This document shows, in pieces, positions 11,258 through 23,534 of a stretch of 64,000 bases of DNA (within the stretch, counting starts at the first letter, position 1; every line of letters begins with the position of its first letter). The stretch is from Hetaerina americana (Eukaryota > Arthropoda > Insecta > Odonata > Calopterygidae), in assembly GCA_022747635.1 (NCBI GenBank), contig JAKTNV010000001.1:44184946-44248945 (forward strand), in the 5' to 3' direction. Below the pieces are notes generated by a model that saw only the letters and a list, made by a program, of their open reading frames with translations, was not told the DNA's origin and searched no databases. Both the position numbers and the translations under genes were made by a program.

Positions 11258-12299
11258 CAGAATATTTCCTTACTCCCTCTTCTCCAAAAACATTCCATCT
11301 CAATCCAACCCCTTCCAGAGCTTTCCCCGCCCTCCCCTTCCATCCACCGCCCTCCTCTCGTTCATACTTCTCAGTTCTTTCAGTATACAGATGAAGGCAG
11401 TTGGGCCAACGAAAATTTCGGAATAATTGTGTCCTTTTTTACGTGTTGGCTTACGCCATCTTACTCCCTAGTTTGATTTATTATTGACATCCTTGAGCTC
11501 TTTGTAGAAAAAAATACACATTCCAAGGCCAAGGAAGATTGGATAAAAACCTGCTGAGTATAAATCAATAATAACATAAGAACGTTAACAGCGAAACTGC
11601 TTTTATTCGGGTGGACATAAAGTTTAGAAAAATAAAAATAAAATCCCCCAACATCTAAGACGGTAATGGAAATATACTGATAGAAGAAGAAGATATTAGG
11701 AAGAGGAGGAAGGAATAGATTGTAGAACTCTACCAAGGACTCCAACCACTTGATGGTAACTCAATTAAAGAAGAAAGCTTGATAGAAGAAGACGAACGGA
11801 GCTAGAGAGTGCTGGGGAGTCGCGAAATTGCGAGAGCCGTGAAGGGCCACAGAGAAAACTTTAATCAAGATATTCAAATTCACATTTCCCTTGCTTTGTT
11901 TATCTTCTCTTTGTTCATAGTAAAAGTCCATAAAACAAGTACAGGCATCACGAGATTATTTCACTTACAGGTGCAGGTGATTAATTTTACCCATATCAAA
12001 TCCAATTATTTTGTTTTCGTGTTTTTTTATGTATTTATGTATAATTTACAATCGTAGTATAATCTTAATCATATATGATACACAAAGAATTAAGGCAATC
12101 TATACAAAGCACAGTTACAGACAATTTTTATCACATAATAGTGATATGACCTTCATAATATACAATAGTTGTATACATTAACAATGTATACATGGAAATT
12201 CTCATTCTGGTTCAACTGAGCTAGTCAGTACTGGTTTGGCAGTAGGTGCCATGTTAACAAATATGAGATTTTAAAGTGTATGCAATTATAAAGCTACAT
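11257..12299. other. Non-coding, no gene recognised
   Basis: Short frames only. A C-rich patch follows the microsatellite. The last few hundred bases could be 3' UTR of the LINE relic that starts downstream, but I cannot show it. Confidence 0.45.
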
Positions 12300-12960
12300 A
12301 TATTGTGTCACGTTTTTTTTCCAAGCCATAATCCATTCTGTATAATAGCCCATCTTTTATTCTCCTTTTCACAGCATTTACTGAATGTAATATCCTTAAA
12401 TCTTAAGGTATTTCATTAAAAATTAGAGGTACAGCAACCTCAGCTTTTTCATCTACCTTGATTTGTATGAAATATTTTTGTTATTTGCTCATTATTGTCC
12501 CTAAATGGTTATTCCTTTTCATTTAAATCAGTTATTTTATATATGTCGTAAAAATAGTTTCCTATTATGATAGCATATCTATATGGCAGCCTGACTATAG
12601 GCAGAATGCCTAATTTTTGAAAGATATTTCTTCCATCTAGAATATTTGTATTTTTTGATCTAGCCTCAGATATTTTTTCTAGGATATTTTCCTGATTATT
12701 TTTTAGCATATCGATTTTTGTATAACCGGACCAGGATCTCCAGATGGTTATACCATGTCTTGAAATAGTCTCAACCAGTGCAAAATAAACTATTTTTAAC
12801 CATACAAAACTTTCAAAACAAGTAATATAGTGAACTTGATGAAGGATGTAATTTTATTAATTTATTTTTAAAATATATTCACCAAAGTTAATATTTTGAA
12901 AACATTCCACGTAATTATCAGTTTTGCATTCACATTTTTGTTTTATATGTATGTTTCTTT
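12300..12960 (-). pseudogene. CR1/L2-like LINE relic, C-terminal part
   Basis: Minus-strand sequence clearly related to 42.53-42.78 kb. Shared blocks include ACCAGGATCYCCAGATGGTT and TTCACCAAAGTTAATATTT. The longest remaining frame (12509-12709) reads like the region after the RT thumb in CR1/L2/Jockey-type LINEs, with NIFQKLGILPIVRLPYRYAI. The reverse transcriptase core is not present. This is an old, broken insertion of the same family as the 42.5-45.3 kb element. Confidence 0.65.
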
Positions 12961-13636
12961 GTACCTGGAATACTTATCAATTGAAATGCGTAAATGTCAT
13001 TACAATAATTATAACGCTTTAATTTGCTATTTATTCTAAAATTTGAAAATGTTAATGAATATTATTTAACCATAGCTTTTTACTCTGATAATAACCTGTA
13101 AAAAATGTGGCGGCCTGTTCAGAATATCTTCAAAAATAGTAAAACAATCTGTCTTCAACCCTGTTTTTAATGCATCGAAACAAACTTTGCTATAGATTAT
13201 TGTACTTATATTTCACATAAACGATATTCTGGGTAAAACTACTGTTTCTTGACTACGAAATATAAATAAAATCCTCTTTTCAAAGGAATTTTTACTCAAA
13301 TCAACGGGCGACTCCACTAAAATAAAAGTTGCCAAAACTCGCAGCTTTTTTAACACTTACAAAAGTTTTCTGTCTCACAGATCAATTAATCTAAAATAAA
13401 TAAAAAAGCAAAATACTAATGGAACCGATTCCTCTGGCTCAATTTTTCAGCCCATTATGTAAATAAATATCTGCCATGCTTATTCAATAACATGTTGAGG
13501 TATACAATCTCAGGTTATGTCAAGTTAAGTACTTGAAGTCACTTGGCTCATTATATTCATGTGGTTCGGATAGATGGATTTGGATTTTTCATTCCGTAAT
13601 CACTAATCGAATCGATTCGATACGATTAGTGATGAC
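12961..13636. other. AT-rich non-coding with a small palindrome
   Basis: An 11-bp-arm inverted repeat lies at 13599-13609 and 13623-13633 (ATCACTAATCG), flanking an ATCGATTCGAT core. Nothing else recognised. Confidence 0.5.
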
Positions 13637-13792
13637 AAATATAGTTTTGTTAACTCCACTTAATTTGTTACTCTTACGACCGGGGCTTTAGTGCATAGTA
13701 CCATCATCACTTGAAATACCTGACGATGTTACTATGTGTTGAAACCCAGGTTGTAGAGCAAAACTTCGAACAGAATTAACAAAACTGTATTT
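13637..13792. repeat. Imperfect inverted dimer with a hammerhead-like core at its centre
   Basis: The left arm (13637 to about 13710) read on the minus strand aligns with the right arm (about 13716-13792) on the plus strand, with conserved blocks TAGTTTTGTTAA, ACCNGGG and ATAGTA. The right arm contains CTGACGA (13720-13726) and GAAAC (13741-13745), spaced as in the copies at 44.7 and 45.4 kb. The intervening stem is weak here. Both arms point outward from the centre, as do the termini of the complete Penelope-like element at 56-58.7 kb. Interpreted as a coding-less derivative or remnant of that class. Confidence 0.6.
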
Positions 13793-14259
13793 TTCATTCT
13801 GTAATGGTAAGCTCCAAAAGTCAAGCCCGCAATAACGGGTAGTGATTGTTTGTGGTGAATTCACTAGAATCGATTCAAGATCATTCGGAATTTTATCGAC
13901 CCCCAAAAGAATCCGATCGAAGAGTCCGTCTCTTCTGTGACTGCTGGCTGGAGCTTTGTTCGCGAACCTTATCTTACATGAACAGAAGCTGGCTAATCGC
14001 TTAAGACAAAATGGTCCCCCCACTCCTCCGACATGAATTCCTAATCCAATAGCTCGCGGTCGACAGCGTAGTAAATGAACATGGTCGTATATCAAATCTT
14101 ATAAAACGGTGGAAGCAGGAAGCACTTCGAGTGAAACATGTAGCCGCAATGAATTTAAGCTGAGGCCATAGACATGAGCGCTTGGTGGGTCGAGGAGGAT
14201 ATGCATATGTATATACATACATATGTATGTATGCACGCACGAGGCGGAGATTATGAAGC
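13793..14259. other. No gene recognised
   Basis: A 135-codon minus frame covers 13688-14095, overlapping the inverted dimer, but shows no recognisable domain. An ATAC/GTAT-rich patch follows at 14190-14235. Confidence 0.4.
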
Positions 14260-14546
14260 GGGGTGTATAATGGCGCCCGCGTGGGTGGGATAGCGGGAGG
14301 TGTAAGGGGAAGAGAAGAAGAGCGTTTTGGCAAAGAGGACGGGAGGGAGGGCGAGGGGAGTGAGGCAGGAAGAAGAGGATTGGTGCGGCGCGATTACAAA
14401 GACGCGAATTTAGGGTGTGCGGCGCGTGGGAGACAATTTCGCTCGCAAAAAAGAGGATGGGGGAGGGAATCAAAAGGGGAAGGTTGTGTGGTAGATTGTG
14501 GGGGGAGGGAGACAGTTGGAGAGGGGAATGGAAGACAAAAGTACTC

Positions 14547-14581
<35 letters not shown>

Positions 14582-14890
14582 AGGATCGGTGGCTGGTGGG
14601 GGTTTGTAGTAGTTGCGATGGGGGAGAGCGACGGGACGAGCTGCGGGGGTGCTGCAGGGGATGAAATAAGAGGCCGAGAATTTTAGGGAGGGGTGAGCGT
14701 TAGTGAAGGTGGTGTGGGCAAAGAGAGGGCACAAGAGCGGGAGAAGTTCAGAGGGGGGAGGAGTAGGAGGAAAGAGGAAGGAATTAAAGGAGATGGGGGA
14801 ATGGAATAACAAATATGAGTATAGCGGCGGAGAGAGGATTGCCAAGGAGAAGGGGCTATCACAACAGTAGGAAGTGAGAGTCGAGGACAA
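14260..14890. repeat. Purine-rich island with (GA)n
   Basis: The plus strand is strongly G+A rich for about 600 bases and includes an uninterrupted (GA)n run at about 14546-14573. The long minus frame (14099-14890) is a low-complexity Ser/Pro/Leu translation of the CT-rich complement and is not believed. The (GA)n tract could bind a GAGA-type factor, but no adjoining gene supports that. Confidence 0.7.
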
Positions 14891-17399
14891 ATGAAATAGG
14901 ATGTGTAATTCACTGGTAGTTGCTCGAGCTTATGCGGGTCATTATAAAACAACAATTGAGCAAATTTTCACCTGCGACTTTACATTCTCATAGAAGAGTT
15001 GATTTCACGTGGCCACTGAACCTTCCGGAGAGAGCAATAGATAGCAAGAGTGCTTTTAAAACAATGGGATCATCACGCTTCGTGGCCACGAATGAAATGA
15101 CACACGAACGAAATTATGTGACTTTCTACACAAAATGGCCAAGAAACTCGGGAAATCATCTCTAAGGAAATCTCGGATTTTCACTCCCATGAAAGTTCCC
15201 TCTTCAAGGAGTATTGATTGCCTCTGGTTTACGCGAATTAGTTCGTCTTAAAACTCATTCAAAATAGTGACTAATGACTAGAATTTTATTGCTGATTGCA
15301 TTGTTGGAGGTGACAGAGAACGTATTTTTATCCGTTAGTAATAACTATTTTTAGATAGCGCTCTGTCTGAATTTCACCGAGAAAATTTGTTCAGTGTGTA
15401 TCACAACACCTGCACTCACTAAGACAACAATTGGAACTACCCTGGAGGAAAAAGATAAAAGGACATGGCTTGAAAGGAACTAGTGCCATAAAGAATTTAG
15501 GATAACTATGGAAATAAAATGAGTGTGAATGGCTGATCGCGTGTCGGCATTGCAAATGTAGTTGCTTCCCACTCCAATTTCCAGCGTTCGATTTCCGTGG
15601 CTATATTTATGTTTCCCCTTCATTGTTCGCGTGTTCTGAATAAAATGCCTTGCCTAACTCCAGCTGAAGTTAAGGGAGAGAGGGTAGAACCCAAGACAAC
15701 TCTCGTTGCTCTTTAGGTAAAGGTGGTTACGGTCTAGTTTTGAGTTCTTCTATCCATTTCTCCGTCTCCTGTTGTCTTTCCCTTTAATATTGACTGACTC
15801 ACGCCCTACTCGAGGCCCTTGATAAAGTTAAGTCTATATTTTGTCCCATTATCTCGTAGTTAACAAATGACATCATTATTGCTGCTATCCAATGCTAATT
15901 TATTTTTGTTTCTTACCAGTTCCTTACGCCGAAATCTCTCTCTCGATTCCCGTAAGTGATCCTTGGTTTTCTTCATCAGTTCTCCTCTCCTTTGGTTTCT
16001 TCCATTACGGTTTGCAGGAAACCATCATGCCTTGCGTCCAGTCAATCTTCCACATCTTTCTTTTTTCGGTCCCCTTTAAGAACTTTACTTAAGTCTGTCC
16101 GTTTTATTTTCATGGCTCATTTCTATCATTGTATTTTCATTTCGTTCAAACTTCTATTTTACGTTTATCTTATTGTTTATATCGTATAGGCAGAGAAAGT
16201 AAAATTTTATAGGATTTTATAATCGACTTCCTTATGTGCCTTGACTGATTTTTTTTATGATGACTCCTTTCAATAAATAGAAAGCTTTCTCAGCATTTTC
16301 CATCTTCTAGCATCCACTGAGGAGTAACGTTCTTCCACTTGAAAAGTCGTGTCTTTTCCCAAGCTTATTTGAAAATTTTCTTTACTCCTGGAGCAAAAAA
16401 CCATTTTTTTACATTTAATATGCGGTTGTACTTTTTTTCTTTCTCATCGCCTCCTCTCTTCTCTGTATGAATAATTATGTCGTCCGCAGCCCACAGCAAA
16501 ATTATCCTTTCTCTAAGTATTCCAAAACCTCCTTTTATCTTTCCTTTATCCCCTTAATTGCCTTCTCCATGAATGAATTAAAGCACAAGGGTGAGAATGA
16601 GCGTCTCTGCCTTAATTCTTCCTTTACATTAGCTTCTCGTCTGCTTTCACTAAATTTGTTAACTAACCAAACAAAATTTTATGTATATTAGCAAAATTGA
16701 ATTAAGAAATTCAAGGAAAACATTGTTCAAGGTACTGCAGTTATTTTACAGCTATTCAAATATACTTTCACAAGAAAACATAATTTCCTATATAACAGTG
16801 AAAATTAAATTAAAAACATTTAGAAAAATCATCAAAGGGCCGTTGTCATTCGGGATTTGTTTATTTCCCAATGCCACATAATCCGGCCGATGTCCGCCAA
16901 ATTGTGACATGGCGAAGAAAGAATTTCTTTAAGTGTGAGGTCACACCAAAGTGCCACAAATCTTGCACGATAAACTTCACACACGCCGATGCATGTTTCT
17001 CCCAAGTTCAAGCGGTTAGAAGGATAGACAGGGAAAAGAATGAATAGTTGAAAATATTATTTTAAATAGGAAAAGTGTATTGAAATGAAAGATATTCAAT
17101 TGTGGTAAGGTAAATCTACATGAAGAGGGCTTTGAATATTTCTGATCAAGATGTACTTAAGAGGAGGGAGAGATTAGGAAATGGCCAAAAAAAGTCTGTA
17201 CGAATACGGACACTGAGGATCATAGAAAATCAAAATTACATTTTTGCACGTTTACAAAGCACGAAATAAACCAGTAATTTTCTTCGATAGATTGCGAAAC
17301 ATATCGAGAACGGAACTGAAAAGTTTGATTTTAATTAAACCCGGGAGGTGGTAGGATCACAAGGAGCAAGTAGAGGAGATGTCAGTTTGTTACAGAACG
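14891..17399. other. AT-rich non-coding
   Basis: No recognisable domain, repeat family or RNA gene. Short frames are scattered on both strands. Confidence 0.5.
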
Positions 17400-17530
17400 A
17401 AGTCAAGTCAAGTCAAACAGTGTTTATTTGCCAAGCTCAAATACATGATTTTATAGTTTTATGATAAAGTAGTATACATAATATAAAGAACGTCTGACAA
17501 GCCCGTTATAGGCCGTAGCCTCTTCGGGCA
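17400..17530 (-). mobile_element. Candidate LINE 3' tail, minus strand
   Basis: Read on the minus strand, an AATAAA (17423-17428) is followed by three tandem GACTT-type units (17401-17415). Many CR1/L2/Jockey-like LINEs end this way in short tandem repeats instead of poly(A). No reverse transcriptase is visible upstream in the purine-rich island, so only a tail is supported. Confidence 0.4.
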
Positions 17531-17639
17531 AGAGAAGGACTGATCTTGAGATATGTGCAGTTTCATGTTGCCGTACAGAACGCAGTGAGCTGGCCATGTA
17601 ATATAAAAATGTAAAAGCAGATAATGAAAGGTTAAACTG

Positions 17640-18060
17640 AGGAGAGTGGCACACAGAGCCGGGGACTGACGGAATGAAAGAGGGGAGGTGAGAAGAAGAG
17701 GATACATTTTCGGGAATGCCAAAGGGGCAGCCGAAACACGAGGAAGGGAGTGCACAAGAGAGGAAAAGGAGAATGGGGTGGCTGGAGGAGAGTGGGGTGG
17801 ATAAAGCATAAATGCAACCTCGGGCATATAAAAGTGGACATGCGTGCTATTTGCAATCGCAATATTCTTTCCCATTGAAGCGTGATATTAACGTCGGAGG
17901 GTTGCGAGGAGTGTGTGGGGTTTCATCAGAACTGAGCGTATGTGGGGGGAGATGCCTGCCAGCTTCTTTGAGAGGGGATCACACAAAGACATAGGGAGGG
18001 AAAAGGGGGCGAGGGAGGTATCATATAAGAGACAACGCGGGGGGTGAAACACGCGGATGA
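17640..18060. other. Purine-rich island
   Basis: G+A-rich plus strand similar in composition to 14.26-14.89 kb. It contains TATAAAAG at about 17826-17833. No transcript model supports calling a promoter. The 138-codon minus frame at 17459-17875 is low complexity. Confidence 0.5.
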
Positions 18061-18245
18061 GGCCGACGCAAAAGGTTTTGACAAGCCTCGTACTTGACTC
18101 AAATGTCCTTTTTAATTGCAAGCGCACTTCTCTTGGTACATTCCATGTGAATATTAGGATGTGAGTCATAAAAAAAATGGATCGTGACCGGTGTGGCTAT
18201 GACTTGAAATGGTCCAGCTGTAATTGATACTTTCTTACTGATTAC

Positions 18246-18287
18246 CTTGGTGAAGATAGTAGGTAGTGGCCTACTATCTTCACCAAG
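18246..18287. repeat. Perfect 18-bp hairpin
   Basis: Arms 18246-18263 and 18270-18287 are exact reverse complements around a 6-base loop TAGTGG. Confidence 0.95.
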
Positions 18288-21200
18288 TAAATGAATGAAT
18301 CCAGTAAAGTATGACCTAACCCCATGATAACCATGGAAATAGGTCAAGGGTTATTCATATGAAGGCCCATATAAGAAAATAAAAGATTAATAATATGCAT
18401 TCATAGTGCTTGTTGGGTCCTATAACTTCGAGCTATGAACTCTAATCCAGCATTGTCATATATGGATTACTATATGAATTATTTCATGAATATACCAGAA
18501 ATCCAAATAATTAACATCTTTTGTTGTTCAATTTTTTAATCGCTCTTTTTGTTATGTGATAAATCAAAGTATGAATGTAAATTGTGTCAACTTCATTAAT
18601 TTTAAAAATGTATGTAATACCACATCTGACTACTAATCAGTCGCTGATGTTTAGGAAGTTTACTTTTGAGCACTTCCTATTTGGTTTTGTATCGGCTTTT
18701 ATGTAAAGCTACGTTAAAATCACTTTTTGAAGGACAGAGTCAAAATATTAAAGACTGAATAGATAGATGAACATCCTGAAGAAAATCGAATATTCCGGAA
18801 ATTCTTCCCGAGTTCTAACGTCCAAGAAGTTTTCACTCCCAATCAGAAAAGCGTGGCAATCAATTATCAGCAGTCATTGGCAGAACATCATTTAATGAAG
18901 GTAAAATCTGCCCGCGGATGTGGCATTTTGATCATTATTTAAATGAAACTTTTCTAGTTTTCTCATTCTTCATCGCATCAATATTGATAATGGTTTCCTG
19001 CAAACTCGGGCGCCATGGTGTCTCTCAGCTGTGCCCATCATCTCACTCTTCAGTTCCCATTTATGAGATTATGTGGAGCCAATGTTTTCCCAGCAGTTTA
19101 TTATGCATACTTGGTAGGTATACTTGGGTTTCTCTTTTAACTTCCCCGCAATTACCTCAGTCGGTGTTACCGAATCATCTGGGAGCTACACTTGCCTGGA
19201 CTTAACCTGCCCTCTTCCGTCTTTTCTCCCAGTCTTATTTATATTGTTATCTAATCTGTAATCATTTTTAGCTGTATGCATTCTCTAATTCGCTTTTTTT
19301 CCTCTAGTCCTCACCGCCGCTTCAGCGATAACTCTGTCGGTCCATGAAATATTGTCACTTTTCTTCGTCGCCGTGATTAGGAAACACGCTCAGTTTCTCT
19401 TATCAACGCATTCATTGTCTCATAGCTGCGTAAAAAATACCCCACAGGTAGATAAAAATTAACTCTCATTTGAAGATTTATGTTCTGCTAAAATGTTTTT
19501 TGTTTTTCCCGGAAGCTCTTTATTTTGCTCTCATCCCACTCGCCCCTATCAGAGGGTTAATGCGGGCTTCAAAAGCCTTTAACTACGTTTCCATGCATGC
19601 GGGCGGTCTGTTTCTGATGACGTTCAACCAAAGAGAGGATTGTGATGTCTGCGACTCGGTGGGGAGCGAATCCCTTCCCGCGATTGGGCAGACTACCTCC
19701 GCACAGCCCACGTACACGAAAATTCACCCAAGTGCCACGATTATTGGGAATTTAAAAGGGCATCGCGTGATTTTAGAGCACATTTTACTGTTCCATAGAA
19801 AAACTTCTTGATACTTCTACCTAGCGGCCCTCAATTTTAGGGTAAAAAATAGCCACGGGAAGAGTTATCACGGAGTCAGTCTTTCCTTTTTCCACTGTAT
19901 TATTTCACCTGGTTGGTCTTTCCTATTTATATGAATAGATATCCGTATTTTTGCTCTATTGATAGTGTAAGAATAACCATGTCGTCTTTATTCTTATAAT
20001 TAATCAACCATGCAGAAATCTGAGTCTGACTTCATTATCTCTACGTATGAATGTTTGGTCACCGCTTGATAGAGTGCAAGTTTTTAAGTCTGATGCTAAT
20101 TGAATATTTTTGAACCATCGGAAAAAATTGAATTATCCAGAACAATGTATCCCAGCTCTAAATGAGAAAATATTTTCGATCCAATCAAGAAAGCTTGGGA
20201 ATCGATGAGAAATTTAAAATGAAGATATTTTATTATACTAAAAAACGCTGACCTGATACCGTGAGACTGACTGACTTACACGCCAGGGATTAACACTTCT
20301 TATAATTATTATTTCTGACCAAATACCTATCAGAAATATAAAAGGAATTCTTTGCATGAGCTTTTTTTTTAAAGGATTTCCTCATTCTTTCAAGTTCGCA
20401 CACTATTTTCGGCACTCCATTGGTCCCCTCTGTATGATCTTCCTTTAATAGGCATTGACGACTTTAGCCATGGTGTCTACTATTATTTAGCACTTAAATG
20501 GTATTGTGAGAGGTTAGAGAATATTGACTTACATAAATACAAGGTACTTTTTATAAATAAACCAACGAATGTTCACATGATCATAACGCATTTAATTACC
20601 ACCAAAAGGCTAATACTGTATGTTCATACTTTTTTATATTTCTTAGCTACATTTTCCTAAACTAGCTAAAAGCATGCAAAATACAAGCAACATTTACAAC
20701 TTTTGGAAAGCATCAACCACTACCAGTTAATATTAAATACATGAACGCTATAGAGTCCGTTAGGGGAATGATATAAATAAAGATATCAATTTATTATAAT
20801 TTAAATAATGTAACGTCATTTAAATGTAAAAGTAAATTTAATTTAATGTACGATCTCCGTAAAAAAATTTTTTATATGAATGCGAAAGAGGTTTTCTTTT
20901 CATGAAGTTACTTTTAAAAAAGTGACATTGAGTACGGATATAAGAGCAGTCTTTCTCCATAGAGCTAGTTGTAGGTCAAATGTTATGAAAATGAACGGCA
21001 AAGAGATAATCTCACAGAATACAGTAGAAGCCAATTTTTAAGAGTTATGAGACAGGAAAAATACGGGAAAACATTTTTCCATCAGAAAGGGGTCAGAACC
21101 CTTACGGACGCCCATTCATTTCCGATTATAGCGATCCCCAGATTATCCATTTCTTGAACTCAATTGTATGCTGAATTTTGAAAAACGACTACTTTTTGCC

Positions 21201-22513
21201 AATGGGGATTCCCACTTTTCCGCTTCAATCAATATGTTGACACATTTGGTATTGTATTTATGATGTTTCGAATGATGACTCTTTTGTGTGAGAATCTGCA
21301 AACCACCGAACCTGATTTCGCTTCGCTTTGATAAGCCCAAATGGCGACGAGCACGTTGGTTTGTGGTTCGCGGAAACCGTAACTCAGCTTTTGATCGCTT
21401 GTTCTAAATGAAAATTTCACCGATATTTATTTTTCTATTTCCCATTCCAAATGTACGATATTCAGCGAAATTAAACTCACTCTTGTGTCCTTGGGTGGAA
21501 AGTCCTCTTTCCATCAAATCCAGATTTGGCGCTTCCAACTATTCAGCGTTTGCCCTTTCTCTCTTTTTCTCTCTCGGTCACCACGCGTCGGTCACGTCAG
21601 TAGGGCAAGGACTAATTTTTGCACAGGCCAAGAGAGTGTAACATTTAAAACTGGAAGTGAGCTGCAAAGTTTCCTTTCGTTTCCAGCCAACCCATGAATT
21701 TCGCGTGAATGATAACATTAGGGAATTACTCTCCGCCGCGCCTTTTTTTCTTCTCTTTCAGTTAATCTTAATGTACGCTCTTATTCGTGTTTTATCTTGT
21801 TACAACAGTTACGTGTTGTGGAGCTGAAGCTTTTAACGCTCGCTAAAAATGGCCGGGACTATTTTCACTCGCAGAAGGATAATGCACACTTAACACGATG
21901 TAGCAGTATTCAATTTTTCCGTTCTATTTCATTCATCATTTCTCCCATTTTTGGTGTTAAGTTTGCCATTAAATACTGTTTTCTGGCTGTTTCAATATTT
22001 TATTTCCAAGAAGTAGAGGGGTGTGGTAAAGTAATTAGAAGAAATAGAGCAATTGAAATTCTTAGAAGATTTCCTTTAAAAATGTGTTGTATCTTGCAGA
22101 AGGTTGCGCCCGACCAAGATCTCTGATTAAAGGGAAGACGTTTTTGTAAAATATTTACGTTGCAGTATTTAAGAATCAGGAAGTAGTAATGTTAATTTTA
22201 TTCAATCTAATCAATAGGTTTTGTAGAATGTAAACGCATTCTAAAATAAACTGTCACCTTGGTGTTTTTCACATATAACTAAATGGTTAGCACTTACATG
22301 CATAGTATCCGTGATGCATACCCTTTATGGTATTAATGGAGGGAATTTAAAAACATCATGGGAACTCTACTTTTATTGTCCTACTTCATTGCGTACTTCC
22401 TTAGGTGATCAGGAGAATTTTAGAATTTGAACTTTATTTTTTCAGTCCAAATTCTGCAACAGTTTAAATCATCTTATTCCCTCATGAATTAATCGAAAGA
22501 AATGGAAATCTTG
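18288..22513. other. AT-rich non-coding
   Basis: No recognisable gene. Plus-strand frames at 19470-19811 (113 codons) and 21797-22126 (109 codons) lack recognisable domains. Confidence 0.5.
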
Positions 22514-22582
22514 AATGAATGTAAAACTCCAATAGCCGTAAACAGTATTACTGTTTACGGCTATTGGAGTTTTACATTCATT
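22514..22582. repeat. Near-perfect 69-bp palindrome
   Basis: Arms 22514-22547 and 22549-22582 are exact 34-base reverse complements around a single T at 22548. Arms this long and undecayed imply a recent origin or an assembly fold-back. Confidence 0.95.
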
Positions 22583-22820
22583 AAATATTACTAGCCGTAA
22601 GAGCTCATTTCTATCAATAATGGAAATCTTCTTTCAATATTTTAATGAGTAGATTAGTATAATAATCACTGATCGATGAAGTTTATCACCCAGTGGGTGC
22701 TTTACACTTATTCGTAAAAAACTCCTAAAATTGGGTGGAAAGGGCTTATACAAACATCCAGGCATCTGATTCCGATCAAAAATAGTGTTGTTTAAAAGAG
22801 AGTATTTTTTCTATCCCTTT
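22583..22820. other. Non-coding
   Basis: AT-rich spacer before the minus-strand LINE relic; nothing recognised. Confidence 0.5.
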
Positions 22821-23534
22821 TTATAAATATTCCCACGCTTCGTCATTTTTAACAATTCTATACGTCACGCCTAACCTGCTCCTTTTTCTTCTATTTTTCA
22901 AACTCTCCCATTTCAGTGTATCCAACATTTCCGTGACACAGTCTGTTCTTTTGTACCTTCCGAGTACATAGCTAGTTGGCTTCCTTTGAACTTTTTCTAT
23001 CTGTTTAATATCTTCCACCTCATATGGATCCCATACTATGGAAGAATATTCTAGGATAGGGCTAATCAGTACCTTATATGCGTTTTCTTTTGTGGCTACG
23101 CTACTTTCTTTTATTCTCATTATCCAATGCAGTAATTTAAATACCTCCCGTGTCATATTATCTACTTTGAATCCCCTCCCAAGATCCCTAGATAAGTAAA
23201 TGCCTAAATATTTGCAATTACTGCTACATGGGATTCTTTCTCCGAAGAGGGTGTAAATATCTTATTCTGCATTCTTTTCATTTGAAAAATTTATATGCTT
23301 ACTCTTGCTGACATTAAAGCCCATATTATTATTTGTGACCCAGTCACCAAGAAGATCGATGTTATTTTGTAGTATTACACAGTTATTTACATGCTCTACC
23401 CGCCTGTTTATAATGTAATCATCAACAAAGTGTCTTACTTCGCGATGTAAATCATTTGGAAGACCGTTTACGTAAATTAGGAGGAGTAATGACTCTAGAA
23501 CACTGTCCTGTGGAACTCCTGCTATAACGTTCAC
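22821..23534 (-). pseudogene. CR1/L2-like LINE reverse transcriptase, decayed
   Basis: Two minus-strand frames belong to one RT. Frame 23262-23534 holds AGVPQDSVLESLLLLIYVN (motif B, normally GVPQGSVLGPLLF) and FVDDYII in place of the usual FADD motif C. Frame 22821-23156 holds the C-terminal LISPILEYSSIVWDPY block typical of CR1/L2/Jockey-type LINEs. The stretch between them contains stop codons and a frameshift. No endonuclease is seen. The substitution in GVPQG and loss of frame mean it is inactive. Confidence 0.8.

Noticed and set aside
14099..14890. A 263-codon minus-strand open frame
   Set aside because: Low-complexity Ser/Pro/Leu translation of a CT-rich strand with no domain. The opposite strand is open over much of the same bases for the same compositional reason.
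17820..17840. TATAAAAG as a core promoter
   Set aside because: One TATA-like octamer in AT-rich DNA with no gene downstream is not evidence of a promoter.
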